The notes under the pieces were generated by a model. The model saw nothing but the letters and a program-made list of their open reading frames with translations, ran no database searches and was not told the origin of the DNA. A stretch of DNA of 64,000 nt from Vitellaria paradoxa (taxonomy: Eukaryota; Streptophyta; Magnoliopsida; Ericales; Sapotaceae), in assembly GCA_019916065.1 (NCBI GenBank), contig CM034233.1, forward strand, positions 17,816,436 to 17,880,435. The letters are read 5' to 3'. This document shows, one piece after another, positions 51,079 to 63,061 of this stretch (positions are counted from its first letter, which is position 1; each line of letters starts with the position of its first letter). Made by a program: the position numbers and the translations under genes.

Positions 51079-51083
51079 GGTAT
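51079..51083. repeat. Target-site duplication (right) of the copia element
   Basis: GGTAT, the partner of 45239-45243. Confidence 0.9.
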
Positions 51084-52486
51084 TAAGTTTGAAAATAGAT
51101 TTACATTATATAATATACATACATGGGTATTAAGCGCACCTTTAATATACATACATGGCGTCGCCTAATGGTTGGAAGGCCCTTGATTAACTTGGCGTCG
51201 CCTCTCCTCTCAGACTAACTGTTTTTCCCCTTCAAGGGTTTGCATCATCTCTCTCTCTATCATGGGGATAAGAATTAAGAATAATTAAAAAAACCATTAA
51301 GAATAATTAAGACTAACTGCCACACCGTTTCCTTCTCTTAAAATACAGTGACATTTAACTTCAATGAAATCCATCAAAGTTAACACATCCCTCCAAAGAA
51401 CTTACTGAGAAGATTTATCAATTCACATTAAATTAACACATTCAATTCAAGTACCTTAACAAATCAACAAACCCACTAATTTCAACAATATTATTAGAAA
51501 TAAATGAACTTTTTGAATTGAACAAAAATGAACTTTTTGAATTAAACATAGATGTTGGCAATGGGTAATTATTCAACAAAATTTTCTGATTTGGGGTTAA
51601 GGTTTAGATGTGGAACCAAGGAAGATATACGTAGATGTTGGCAATGGGTAATTTATGCAAGTGATATGTAATTGACTAATCCTATTTTATTAATATAATC
51701 TTTTATGGGTTGTTTCTAGAGTGTCTCTGTGTACGTGTGTTTATGCTTGCTGATTTATTCTTGATGTTCTGTTTTAAGTTTTGATTTCTAGAGTGTTTCT
51801 GTGTACGTGTGTTTATGGGTTGTTTTGAGTGAATTCAAATGGCGTTTTTAGTATTAAAACTTGAAAGGAAATTTCTGTGTTTGGAACAAAAATTGAAAAG
51901 AAAAGCAAAGTGAAAATTGTTGTGAAGCAACTCCTCTCTTTATTCTTACTCTGGTAGATGTGCGTTGATTTCATTTTTTCATGTATTGTCTGTTGATTAA
52001 AATTGTTCTATTTGGTCGTCAAACATAAAATATATAGTACTACAAAATAACTCATGTCTACGGTACTTCTTAATTAAAATTAAATATATACGCATTTAAA
52101 ATTGAAATATGTTAAAACATTTTTCTTTTTTAAAAATTCAAATTGAAATATATACGGTACTTCTCATTTGCATGTCAAATTAAAAATTGAGTTTTTGAAA
52201 AAGAAAAATATACTGACATATTTTAATTTTAAATACGTACATATTTAATTTTAATTAAAAAGTGCCGTAAGCACAAGTTAGAAAACTATATACAAAAATT
52301 AACTTTTTTTAGCATTTACTAAATTGAGCCCATGGAAATATAATAATTTTTAGTAAAAGTTCATTTTTGAATTGAAAAAGAAACAGGCTATTGATTCGAT
52401 CCAACCCACTTCAGCTAATGGAAATATAGAAATTTTGCACACATATATACATGTATCTGTTTATGTATCTATATGCGCACAAAGAC

Positions 52487-53454
52487 CAGGCTTTCCCCAT
52501 CTCCACACTCTATAAAATCTCCTGATTATTCATTTTATTTTAAGGGGTTGATTCAGTTTATTTCAGATTTAAATATCCATTCATTTTGGGGTTTTGTGTG
52601 AACTCTAAGAGAATGAATTTGGGAGTTTTGTGTGAATCCTAATAGGGCTTCGATTAGAGAAAGTTTCAAGTGTTTTAGAGAGAGAAAGTTAGTATATTGC
52701 TTTGGTGGTGATTTTGATGGTAGATTTTTACATTTTTATTTTATTTTTGTAGGAAAATAGGTGTTATGTCTCGCTTTTGAACTGTTGATTTTTTGAAGCT
52801 TTTGATCCATTGAAAGTTAGCGAAGCACCACATTGGAGTACTGTTTATGGGCAAAGGCCAAGCTTATCCCTGGCCTGCCCTGTTTGTCCTTCTACGGCTA
52901 CTTTAAGCTCATTTCTGGAACCAATCTCACCGGTGAGTTTCAGTCGCCTGTTTCTCATATTAATTTTCCACCATCTGTTGTTTGATTGCAGAGAGAATTT
53001 GTGAAATATATTTTCTTCCCTTTGTGAAATATATTCTCCCCCACTTAGGTACTCAAAAGTAATTTGAATGATTTTATTTGTCTGATTGTTAAATTTTAAC
53101 TATCTGACAGTTGGATTTGACTATCTTTTGTGTTTGGTTGTTAAAGGAAGTCATTTAGTTTTGGAAGGACTAATTCAAAATTTCTCGATTTATAAGTAGT
53201 CGATTCAAGTTATCTCTGGGTGTTGAACAGAATATATTCCAACCCTTCAATTTTAGAGTAGGCAGTAATGAATTTCAAAAGAAATTATTTTTGATTTTCA
53301 CAGAAGAACTGTATTTTGTCATGTTTTAGTTTTATGGTCTTACGTGCAAACATATATGATTTTCTTATATTTCTGATTTGTGAATTAGCTAATTGTAGAT
53401 TTCATGAACTACGAGGATGCTTCATTCTTGATTCTTGAACCTTTGAAAAAATAA
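52487..53454. other. Unique spacer between the inverted Helitron copies; possible captured gene fragment
   Basis: A TATA-like CTATAAAATCTCC (~52510) is followed by transcript-like sequence. There is a plausible acceptor (TTTTTGTAG|GAAAAT, ~52752), a donor (CACCG|GTGAGT, ~52930) and another acceptor (TTTGATTGCAG|AG, ~52992). The intervening less AT-rich segment encodes no domain I recognise in any frame. The order resembles promoter, exon and intron pieces of a host gene. It is absent from the right Helitron copy. Confidence 0.4.
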
Positions 53455-53899
53455 AATTATAATTTGGTATGTAAATAATTCAAATTTAAATTTATAAAGT
53501 AAATTTACGTAAAAATGTAAAAATAATCTATAAATTAAAAATCATTAATAAAAAGAGATTAAGGTATAAAATTTTATACAAAAAGTATTTTATAATATTT
53601 TAAAATAATAATTTAAAATATTTAATACAAAAAGTATTTAAAAAAATATGAAAAAAGTAAAAAAAAATAATTCTGACCATTTAGCAAATTCAACATTTGA
53701 AAATATCTTAAATTTGAAATTTTAAACTTTCTTATTATATAAATATAAATTCAATAGTTGTATGTTGTTTTTTTTAAATATTAATTTATATAATTCTTAT
53801 ATAAAAAGTATTAAAAAATATGAATAATTTTTGTAAAGTTTAACTTAAATACTTATTAAAAAACTCTTTATTTTTAATAAAATTATATTTTAATTTAAA
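53455..53899 (-). repeat. Duplicate of the Helitron 3' subterminal region, lacking the terminal hairpin
   Basis: It is similar to 53929-54400 at a period of about 472 bp (GTAAATAATTCAAATTTAAA against GTAAATAACTCAAATTTAAA, then ATTAAGGTATAAAATTTTAT). It diverges just where the hairpin and CTAG end should be. Confidence 0.6.
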
Positions 53900-53911
53900 C
53901 TAGCAATTACC

Positions 53912-53927
53912 TGTGCCTGAATGCACA
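53912..53927 (-). terminator. Helitron 3' terminal hairpin
   Basis: TGTGC/GCACA stem with a 6-nt loop, followed on the minus strand by GGTAATTGCTAG. In Helitrons this is the rolling-circle termination structure. Confidence 0.75.
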
Positions 53928-56181
53928 AAAATATAATTTAGCATGTAAATAACTCAAATTTAAATTTATAAAGCAAGCTTACATTAAAAAATATAAAAAT
54001 AACCTATAAAAATATAAATCATTAATCAAAAAAGATTAAGGCATAAAATTTTATTAAATATTACAAATATTATCGCATTTTTTAAAATTTTAATTTAAAA
54101 TATTTTATATAAAAAGTATTCAAAAAAATACGAGAAGAGTGGGAGAAAAATAAAAATAATTTCGAATTTGAAAATATTTCAAATTCAAAATTTTACACGT
54201 CTTGCACTTCATGGTCAATTTTAAATTTCAAATTTAACAGTTAAAAATATAAGAAAAGTAAGAGTGTAAAATTGTATGTTATATTATTTAAAATATTAAT
54301 TTAAAATTTTTTATATAAAAAGTATTAAAAAATATGAGAAGAGTAAGAGGAAGAAAATAATCCTGGTAATTTAGTAAATCCAAAATTTTAAAATTTAAGT
54401 TTCAAACACATTAAAATTTAAATTTTTTATTTTTAATAAAAAATTTAAAATTTAAATATATTTTTTCAAATATTCACCCATCATACATTCAACCATTGTA
54501 AAAGAGTATAAAAGTGTATATATTTGATTGTAAGCACATAATGATATTTTCTTTTTATAAATGTAATTGTAATATTGAATTTTCACTTTGTATTAGATAT
54601 TTAACTGATAACTTTCAAATTGTGATTTACAAAAAAAAATGTGCTAATATATTTCATTTTAATTGAGGAGTGTCATAGACACGTCTTTTCGCACATATAG
54701 ATACATAAATAGATACATGTATATATGTGTGCAAAATTTCTATATTTCCATTAGTTGAAGTGGGTTGGATCGAATCAATAGCGTGTTTCTTTTTCAATTC
54801 AAAAATGAACTTTTACTAAAAATTATTATATTTCCATGGGCTCAATTTATTAAATGCTAAAAAAAGTTAATTTTTGTATATAGTTTTCTAACTTGTGCTT
54901 ACGGCACTTTTTAATTAAAATTAAATATGTACGTATTTAAAATTAAATATGTCAGTATATTTTTCTTTTTCAAAAACTCAATTTTTAATTTGACGTGCAG
55001 ATGAGAAGTACCGTATATATTTCAATTTGAATTTTTAAAAAAGAAAAATGTTTTAACATATTTTAATTTTAAATGCGTATATATTTAATTTTAATTAAGA
55101 AATACCGTAGACATGAGTTATTTTGTAGTACTATATATTTTATGTTTGATGACCAAATAAAACAATTTTAATCAACAAACAATACATGAAAAAATGAAAT
55201 TAACGCACATCTACCAGAGTAAGAATAAAGAGAGGAGTTACTTCACAACAATTTTCACCTTGCTTTTCTTTTCAATTTTTGTTCCAAACACAGAAATTTC
55301 CTTTCAAGTTTTAATACTAAAAACACCATTTGAATTCACTCAAAACAACCCATAAACACACGTACACAGAGACACTCTAGAAATCAAAACTTAAAACAGA
55401 ACATCAAGAATAAATCAGTAAGCATAAACACACGTACACAGAGACACTCTAGAAACAACCCATAAAAGATTGTATTAATAAAATAGGATTAGTCAATTAC
55501 ATATCACTCGCATAAATTACCCATTGCCAACATTTACGTATATATTCCTTGGTTCCACATCTAAACCTTAACCCCAAATCAGAAAATTTTGTTGAATAAT
55601 TACCCATTGCCAGCATCTATGTTTAATTCAAAAAGTTCATTTATTTCTAATAATATTGTTGAAATTAGTGGGTTTGTTGATTTGTTAAGGTACTTGAATT
55701 GAATGTGTTAATTTAATGTGAATTGATAAATCCTCTCAGTAAGTTCTTTGGAGGGATGTGTTAACTTTGATGGATTTCATTGAAGCGAAATGTCACTATA
55801 TTTTAAGAGAAGGAAACGGTGTGACAGTTAGTCTTAATTATTCTTAATGGTTTTTTTAATTATTTTTAATTCTTATCCCCATGAGAGAGAGAGAGAGATG
55901 ATGCAAACCCTTGAAGGGGAAAAATAGTTAGTCTGAGAGGAGAGGCGACGCCAAGTTGATCAAGGGCCCTCCAACCATTAGGCGATGCCATGTATGTATA
56001 TTAAAGGGGCGCTTAATACCCATGTATGTATATTATGTAATGTAAATCTATTTTCAAACATAATACCCAGCTAAGGTGAGCACATAATATCCCCTTTCAC
56101 AAACCCAGTTTCAGAAAATCGAGATTTCAAATTCAATATATCAATACAAACATATTCCGTCAAATTCCGTCAGATTTCGCT

Positions 56182-56496
56182 TCAATACATACATATTCCG
56201 TCAAATTTCAAACATACATATATCAACACATAAATCAATATTTCAAATGACACGTAGAGGTACACAGAGGTACGTACAACTGGGATCATGACTTGGGTCT
56301 CGACGGAGACCCGAGAAGAGGCGACCAAACCTAAATCGAGTTGCAAGCCACCGCAACTGCAACTCTCCCAGTGATACGCCGGACCACGGTGGCTCCGAGG
56401 ACTTCGTTCCTGGGTCATCACGGAGCCGGGAAAGAAAAAAAAGGTTTGAGAGAAAGATAGAATACTAGCAGAGATGGTTGAAGTGGCAGTGCACAA
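56182..56496 (-). other. 104-codon open frame in the right Helitron copy
   Basis: Counterpart of 44812-45114: it shares ERSPRSHRG, HWES and LVASSRVSVETQVMIP, with scattered substitutions and a short in-frame insertion (LIYVLIYVCL). Both copies stay open despite divergence, but the frame is short and unrecognised. Confidence 0.35.
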
Positions 56497-56758
56497 CGGT
56501 GGTTGTCCGGTTGCAGGTGAAGGAGTAAGAGAATGGCTAGGCGATGGCTGAAGTTGCTGAAATAGAGAGAGAGAAATGGGATTCAGAACTGGCCGGTGAG
56601 TGTTTTGTTTGGTGTTTGGTGATTGGGCGGGAGTTTGAAAGGTAAATTTAACGTGTACAAATCTAAGCCATTGATTAAAAATTAAAATTTAACCTCAGCC
56701 ATTGGATACATTATGTGAGAGAGATATTTTTGAAATGTGATGTGTTTTATTATATAGA

Positions 56759-58645
56759 TGAGGGATACAAACGACATGACCATGAAACTCAAATCTCCAA
56801 TTATCATCAACTTAATTCTAAGATAAGTAACATTTAGTAATGCACGCGGGGTCATTAATCACACCATTTTATGACTTATAAAAATCCAATGATAATTAGT
56901 TACATACACGAAGCCATTAATCCCATCATTTAAATCCAGCTATTGGCATACATGCATCCCATGGAAGTTCTATATTCTTAAGGGATAATAAATCATGTAG
57001 TCTCATAATAGCTCTTCTACTGCATCTCACAATAACAATCTTTCCATAAGTGTCAGTCTATAACCCGATTGAAAAATCATAATCTCAATATCTCAAATTA
57101 ACGTCACATCACTAATGATTAATCCTTAATCATATATCGATTAAGGATCTTCTAATATTTTCAAAAAAATTAATTTATTATTTTTAAGAAAATAAATCTA
57201 TATGACTGCCACAACACATCAATACATCAATAATATGATGCCAATTATAATAATTACAAATATATATGTCATCACAACATGTTTAGTCTCAAGAACATGA
57301 TATTAGTAAATCATAATAATTCATGAGGAGATTTGGTGAACTGAGGTGTAATATGTCCCCTTAGTTCTAACTACTAAAAATTCAAACTCGTTAAAAGGAT
57401 TTTGCCCTCATGTAAAAGATAAACATTCGTGTTTCTTGAGGAAAAACACAACATCACAACGTCAGAAAATAGTTGAAGTGACACCTCAACAGTAATTGAA
57501 GTCTTTCGTCATCAGAGACCCACCAAAGCCAGAGTCGGAAGGGGTTGGATGTTTCAAATTCACAAAAGCCTTAAAAAAAAAAAAAATTCAGGTTATAAAA
57601 AATAAAAAAGCATGCGTGTGTTTAAGAAAAATTAGTTCCCAAAGTCCAAAAGACACCAACCAATTGACAGCCACAATACACCAAGTACAGAGAATTCATC
57701 TCTAATTTTGACCATTTACAATGCCAGCGGCCAGATATATTTGTAGGGCATGTTTGGTTAAAAAAAAAGTTGGCCACAAAGTATAAGAAAAATAAAAAAA
57801 AATGACATAAAAGTAATATATAAAGAAATTTAATTAAAAGAAAGTACAAAAATTAATTAAAATTTATGAATTTTAGTAGATTTTGGTGTCCCAAACGTAA
57901 CCGTATTTTCTGGATTAGTAGTTGTCTCCTTCAACCACTTTATCATCACGCGTTGGATGACGTCCGCGCATTAGCTAATATTTGTTATATAACTTTATTT
58001 AGGTGATCAACCACTTTCTTCTCTCTCTCTCTCTCTCTATTTTCCATTTGTTATGAACTCATGAAGCATTTAATATATATAACTATTTTCTGAATCTTTC
58101 CAATGCAAAATGAAGAATAAACCAAATATTGTTGATGAAGTCTTCTCTCTGACTTCCTCAAATGAATCAACAAACCTTTTTAATTGTGAACTAATAATCC
58201 TTAAAATAACAATCTTAAGATAAACTAATACAAGAAATAAAATATGCAACATTTACCAATTCAATTCTCGTTGTTTGTGCTGATCTGAGTTTGGGGTACG
58301 GACGGTAAATCACCATGCCTTCGCCGCCTAATTACAATTATAATATCTAATTCTAATATTAGAATACCATAGTCAGATGGCGATTAAAGTTCTAAAACAC
58401 CCTTCTTGTGAAATTTCAACCAATCTAACGTACTCGCATTCGAGGGTACTATTGCCATTTCAACTTCAAGAGCCGGGGCAAGGCTGTGCGATACGATCCA
58501 GAAACGGCTATTAACTACTCTCATTTGAAACTGTCAGCAGCAACCAAACCCTGCCAAAAACACCACCCTCTCCAATGCCCAAAATATTGCAAATAGAAAT
58601 CGATTCAATTTCAGGACTCTCTGCAACAATTCTATCAAAATTCTC
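56759..58645. other. Intergenic and formin upstream region
   Basis: AT-rich DNA with one M1 copy (57745-57902) and a (CT)n run at 58019-58039. The ~600 bp before the formin start hold no other recognisable gene. No clear TATA box was identified. Confidence 0.45.
57745..57902 (-). mobile_element. MITE-like family M1, copy 5
   Basis: It starts GGGCATGTTTGGTTAAAA and ends TTTTGGTGTCCCAAACG. The core AATGACATAAAAGTAATATA is shared with copy 4. Confidence 0.6.
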
Positions 58646-61066
58646 ATGGCTACAATATTTCAATCCCGGGTAGTTCTCTTCCTCCTCCTTGTCTTCATTT
58701 CTGGTGCTCCTCCCTCTTTTTGTCAATCCAATTCACCACAAAATATCCAGACCTTCTACCCATTTCCACTTCCTCCAATTATCTCGACACCCTCTTCTCC
58801 CAACAATGAATCTAACTCCCCCTCAACTCCGCCGAAACCGCCACCACCACCGTCACAGCCGCAGCCTCAGCCTCAGCCTGCAGAGTCATCCTCAAAAGAA
58901 GCCGTTACTAAGGCAGTCCTTGCAACTGCGGCAAGCGCTCTGGTGCTATCCGCAGTTGTCTTCTTTCTACTTCAGAGGTACTCGCGTGGGAAGAAGAAGC
59001 AAGGTAACGATTTTAATCCTTATAGGTATCCTTACAGGAGCGATCCAACGGTGCCTCCAAATGAATTTAAGCGATTCAACGGGAATCTCAAGGGCTTGAT
59101 TGTTGACGAGGATGGTTTGGATGTCCTTTACTGGAGAAGTTTAGAAGGTGAAGATGTCAAGAACAATTTTAGTAAAGAGGTTTTCAAGGAGGAGGAAGAG
59201 AGAAGGAAGAAGGAATCCGAACTGCCCATTCAAGAAATTCCTCTGCTTCGGGGCAAGTCTTCAACTTCCCAGCTGCCACCAGTGGAAGATGGGAATCCAG
59301 TTAGAGCTCCTCCACCACCTGCAGCTGATGAGAAACAAGGCTCGTCAATTCAACTCACAACCCATTCACTGCCACCACCTCCGCCGCCAATCCCAATCAA
59401 AAAAGGCCCTGCACCACCACCTCCACCGCCAATCCCAGCCAAAAAGGGCCCTGCACCACCACCTCCACCGCCTGGTTTGGCTACATCACTCAAGCCACCC
59501 CCACCGAATGGAGCACCAAGACAAGGCGAGTGTTCATCAGGACAAGGCACCACAGGTGATGGGAATGGTCAGGTTAAACTTAAGCCTCTGCACTGGGACA
59601 AGGTGAATCCTAATAATGTTGATCATTCAATGGTGTGGCACAAAATTGATGATGGTTCTTTCAGGTAAGATAAAATCATCTGTAAGAGATTCTAATTTAC
59701 GTTGCGTTTTCTCTTGGGTTCTTTCTGATTTTCAAAACTCCTCCAATTTGGTGATGATCCCAGGTTTGATGATGAACTAATGGAAGCCCTCTTCGGAAGT
59801 GTCGCAACCAACCGAAAATCCCCCAGAGGAAACACCAACTCATCGCGTCCAAACGACGAAAGATCAACCTCTCAGATTTTCATCCTCGACACTCGAAAGT
59901 CCCAGAACACAGCAATTGTGCTCCGATCCCTGGCCATTTCTCGCACAGAAATCATCGATGCGCTCACAGAAGGCCACGGTCTAAATACAGAAGCACTCGA
60001 AAAGCTCGCCAAAATAGCCCCCTCCAAGGATGAAGAAACTGAAATCCTTGCGTTCGAAGGAGACCCCACAAGGCTTGCAGATGCTGAATCCTTCCTTTTC
60101 CACCTCCTTAAAGCCATTCCATCAGCTTTTACTCGTTTTGATGCCATGCTCTTCAGATCAAACTACGATTCAGAGATAACCTACTTCAGGGAATCTCTAC
60201 AAACACTTGAGTTGGCGTGCAAAGAGCTTAGGACTCGTGGACTCTTCTTGAAACTCCTTGAAGCCATTCTGAAAGCTGGAAATCGCATGAATGCTGGAAC
60301 TTCCAGAGGCAATGCGCAAGCCTTCAACCTCACTGCTCTTCGAAAGCTCTCTGATGTTAGAAGCACTGACGGAAAAACCACATTGCTTCACTTTGTTGTG
60401 GAAGAAGTAGTCCGAGCAGAGGGAAAACGCTGCGTCATCAATAGAAATCGCAGCATGCGTCAAAGCAGTAGCAGGAGCAGCCAAAACTCCGAAAATTCAA
60501 CATTGGAAGATGATAAAGAGAGGGAATATATGATGCTTGGATTACCAATAGTTGGCGGCCTCAGTGCAGAATTTTCCAATGTAAAGAAAGCGGCAACAAT
60601 AGATTATGATTCATTCGCTAAAACTTGCTCAGCTCTGGCAGCCCAGATTGGTGAAAATCGACAGCTTTTGAAACAGTGCGATTGTGTTGGAGGAGGATAT
60701 TTCAGGGAGACGAAAAGTTTTCTTCAAGTGGCAGAGGGGGAAATAAAGGCAGTGAAGGAAGAGCAGATAAGAGTGATGGAGCTTGTGAATAGAACAACAG
60801 AGTACTACCAAGCAGGGGCCTCTAAGGATAAGGAGAAACACTCGCTCCAACTTTTTGTTATAGTCAGAGATTTCTTGGGCATGGTCGATATGGTTTGTAT
60901 TGAGATTGCTAGAAATCTGCAGAAGAGAAGAGTTTCAACAAATGCTGGATCATCATCACCAAAGTCCCTGGCCATCAGGAGTCCGGTTAGGTTCCCAGCA
61001 TTGCCGGAAAATTTTATGTCAGACAAGTCGAACGGCAGTTCCAGTGAGTCAGATGACGAGTCCTGA
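58646..61066 (+). CDS. Type-I (membrane-anchored) formin, complete
   Basis: Two exons, 58646-59664 and 59764-61066, with a 99-bp GT/AG intron, join in phase to give 773 aa. Residues 1-27 are a signal peptide ([16 protein letters not shown]). Residues 28-85 are an extracellular Ser/Pro-rich segment ([17 protein letters not shown]). Residues ~88-109 are a transmembrane helix followed by basic YSRGKKK. The FH1 domain (~241-290) has three proline runs separated by KKGPA. The FH2 domain (~308-728) starts [11 protein letters not shown] and keeps [49 protein letters not shown] and [14 protein letters not shown]. The C-terminal tail is Ser-rich. Plant class I formins nucleate and cap actin at the plasma membrane, with the extracellular part linked to the wall; FH1 binds profilin. 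The start is the first ATG before the signal peptide. The exact subgroup is not assigned. Confidence 0.95.
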
Positions 61067-63061
61067 ACAGGTCTCAATGCTATTGAGGATTGTACATAGA
61101 TGAATATAGAATGCAAAGTATAAAAGCATAGGTTGAGTAATTCAATTATTTTCATTCTTTCCAACATGTTGTCCATCTCATTAATAAAAGATTTTATACA
61201 CGTTTCAATACACACAAAGCATGCTGTTCATCTCAACAAACAATATCTGCTGAATTAGGGCCAAAAAAGTGCTTTTATATATAATTATATATATATATGG
61301 ATAACCACGAAATGTCTAGAGGTAACAATATAAATGTAGCAGCAAATTACAAGATTTCATGTTCTTCATATAGTCGGAAAGATGTTTTTCAACTTGTGTG
61401 GTACCATGACTCCGAGGGAGTATCAAGAATGGACGAGCTTATCAATGTAAGATGGCAAAGAATCTCTTACATTGACAAAGAATCTCAGCGTTTTCGTTCT
61501 TCCTGATCTCCTGTACATTATAGATGAGCAGCACATAACAAGGGGATGGACCATGTCGGTTGTCTATTCAATATGCAGAGACACAGGAAGTTACTGATCA
61601 GTGGGACTGTATTTGGCTAAGCATTAGTATTACAGGATGGGTTTTTACTGAAGCAATTTCTTCTTCATCTTCTCCAAAGCTGGTTCTGCCACCCACATTC
61701 CAAGCTTTGATAAAAGTTCATGAATTCATCTGACCTGGGTAATTGGAAATAAATCTTTCATCTGTGCATACTCCTGGCACCCTCCTGAATCGAAGAATTA
61801 GGGAAGTAAAAAGGAAATAAGAAAGATAAGAAATAAAATAAAAAGGACCAATAGAAAAGCCAGAACTTGTATGCGTGGAGCAATTATTCCATCAATGTGT
61901 ATCTTTTCTTCCATCTCTGCTTTTCCTTTTTATCTTGTCCCCCCCCCCCCAAAAAAAAACAAAGGTATGACTGTCGTGAATATTTATCAATCTGTATTAC
62001 TTGGGTTTCTAATTAAGTAAACATTGAGGAGGATAAAATCTGGAGAGTGCCAAATATTATGCTATGGGTATGTCGTTTCATCTATTTTCTTTCAAAAATC
62101 TGAAGGATTGCCTTCGACATCCCAAGAAATGAAAATGATCCTAGTTTGCTTTTAAACATGCGAAGGGCACAAACTACAATCTAACAGTCCAGTTGACAAC
62201 GTCATTAGAAATGAGAGACCCCTAAAGCTGATTGTACTTTTAACAATCTTGTGAAACTAAGCTATTAAAAGCTTTTGCTCAAGTGTGGTTATGCTTTCAA
62301 CAATGGCTCTGCTAATAAATATCAAATTGTAATAAGACACATATACATATATTTCTACAGTCGTTACCTAAAGTTGCCGCAAGTGATGCATAAATTTTTA
62401 CACATATTTATAAGCTGAAGTCAATCAGATACCCTTTTCACATGCATTGTTCGCACACACATGCTAAGAAACTGCAGTTTTCTCAAAGCACACCCTGCTT
62501 AACCCATCAACAAACCAATGTTTGCTTATGTGCAAGACTCCAAAATGGACAAAAAGCACACCAATCTCAATAAAGCCACCTCTCCCCCCCCCCCCAAAAA
62601 AATAAAATAAAATAAAAATAAATAAATAAAAAGATTAATAGTCATTTGAGAATATCTTGTTTACTTTGACTCGCTTGATGTGACGCCCACTTGACAAGCA
62701 ATCAATTTCAGTTTTACACAAAGAAGACAACAATTGGCCTCTCCAGCCATCAACCACCAGCAGCAAAAACTTACCTAACACTAGTAGTAGTTGACATCTA
62801 CAGAAACTTGATCTGTACCATTAAGCACAAAGTAACTTTCAAGAAACATTAGAACTGATGGGTCAAGGATATATTGTTTGTCTGGCCCCACCATTCCAAC
62901 CACCATCAAAGAGATAATGTAGATAGGTGTTATGAAACTAGATTTTACTGACTTTAATCCACACACCCAACTGGATACTTGTGTGTATATTTATACATGT
63001 GCACAAAAGTGATTATTCAGATACACAGATGACTATTATTAATGCACGTTAACGCTCTCCC
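61067..63061. other. Formin 3' region and intergenic DNA; no gene firmly recognised
   Basis: AATAAA at 61183-61188, 117 nt after the formin stop, is a candidate poly(A) signal. Short open frames at 61297-61506 (plus) and 62781-62966 (minus) match no known family. C-runs at 61940 and 62586 and AT-rich repeats are present. A degenerate polypurine tract (GAGGGAGAGC on the minus strand, ~63053-63063) next to the copia remnant suggests that its LTR begins there; a TATAAATA-like sequence near 62988 could be the LTR promoter. Confidence 0.45.

Larger units (their letters stand above)
44550..52486 (+). mobile_element. Left Helitron-like copy, interrupted by a copia retrotransposon
   Basis: It starts A|TCTATATAATAAAACACATC, the same 5' terminus as the right copy at 56758. 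Homology runs 44550-45243 and, past the copia insertion, 51084-52486 (~2.1 kb). It then diverges near CTATATGCGCACAAAGAC. No hairpin plus CTRR 3' end was found in this orientation, so the copy is truncated or its end lies unrecognised in 52487-53454. It contains no Rep/helicase coding and is therefore non-autonomous. Confidence 0.65.
53900..56758 (-). mobile_element. Right Helitron-like element, both ends present
   Basis: On the minus strand the element starts A|TCTATATAATAAAACACATC at 56758. It ends with a 5-bp-stem hairpin (TGTGC-ATTCAG-GCACA, 53912-53927), an 8-nt spacer and CTAG|T at 53900. The 5'-TC, the 3' hairpin with CTRR, insertion between A and T, and the absence of TIRs are Helitron hallmarks. 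The 2859-bp element has no Rep/helicase. 54682-56758 is an inverted copy of the left element and retains the site that was empty before the copia insertion. Confidence 0.75.

Noticed and set aside
61645..61784. Minus-strand exon-like stretch (good pyrimidine tract, AG at 61785-61786, frame ending EPALEKMKKKLLQ)
   Set aside because: The frame is broken by a TGA, no upstream exons could be joined, and no family is recognised. It could be a pseudogene end, but support is too weak to annotate.
62781..62966. 61-codon minus-strand frame followed by a GGTAAG donor-like site
   Set aside because: No matching exon or domain; it lies where the LTR of the neighbouring copia remnant is expected.
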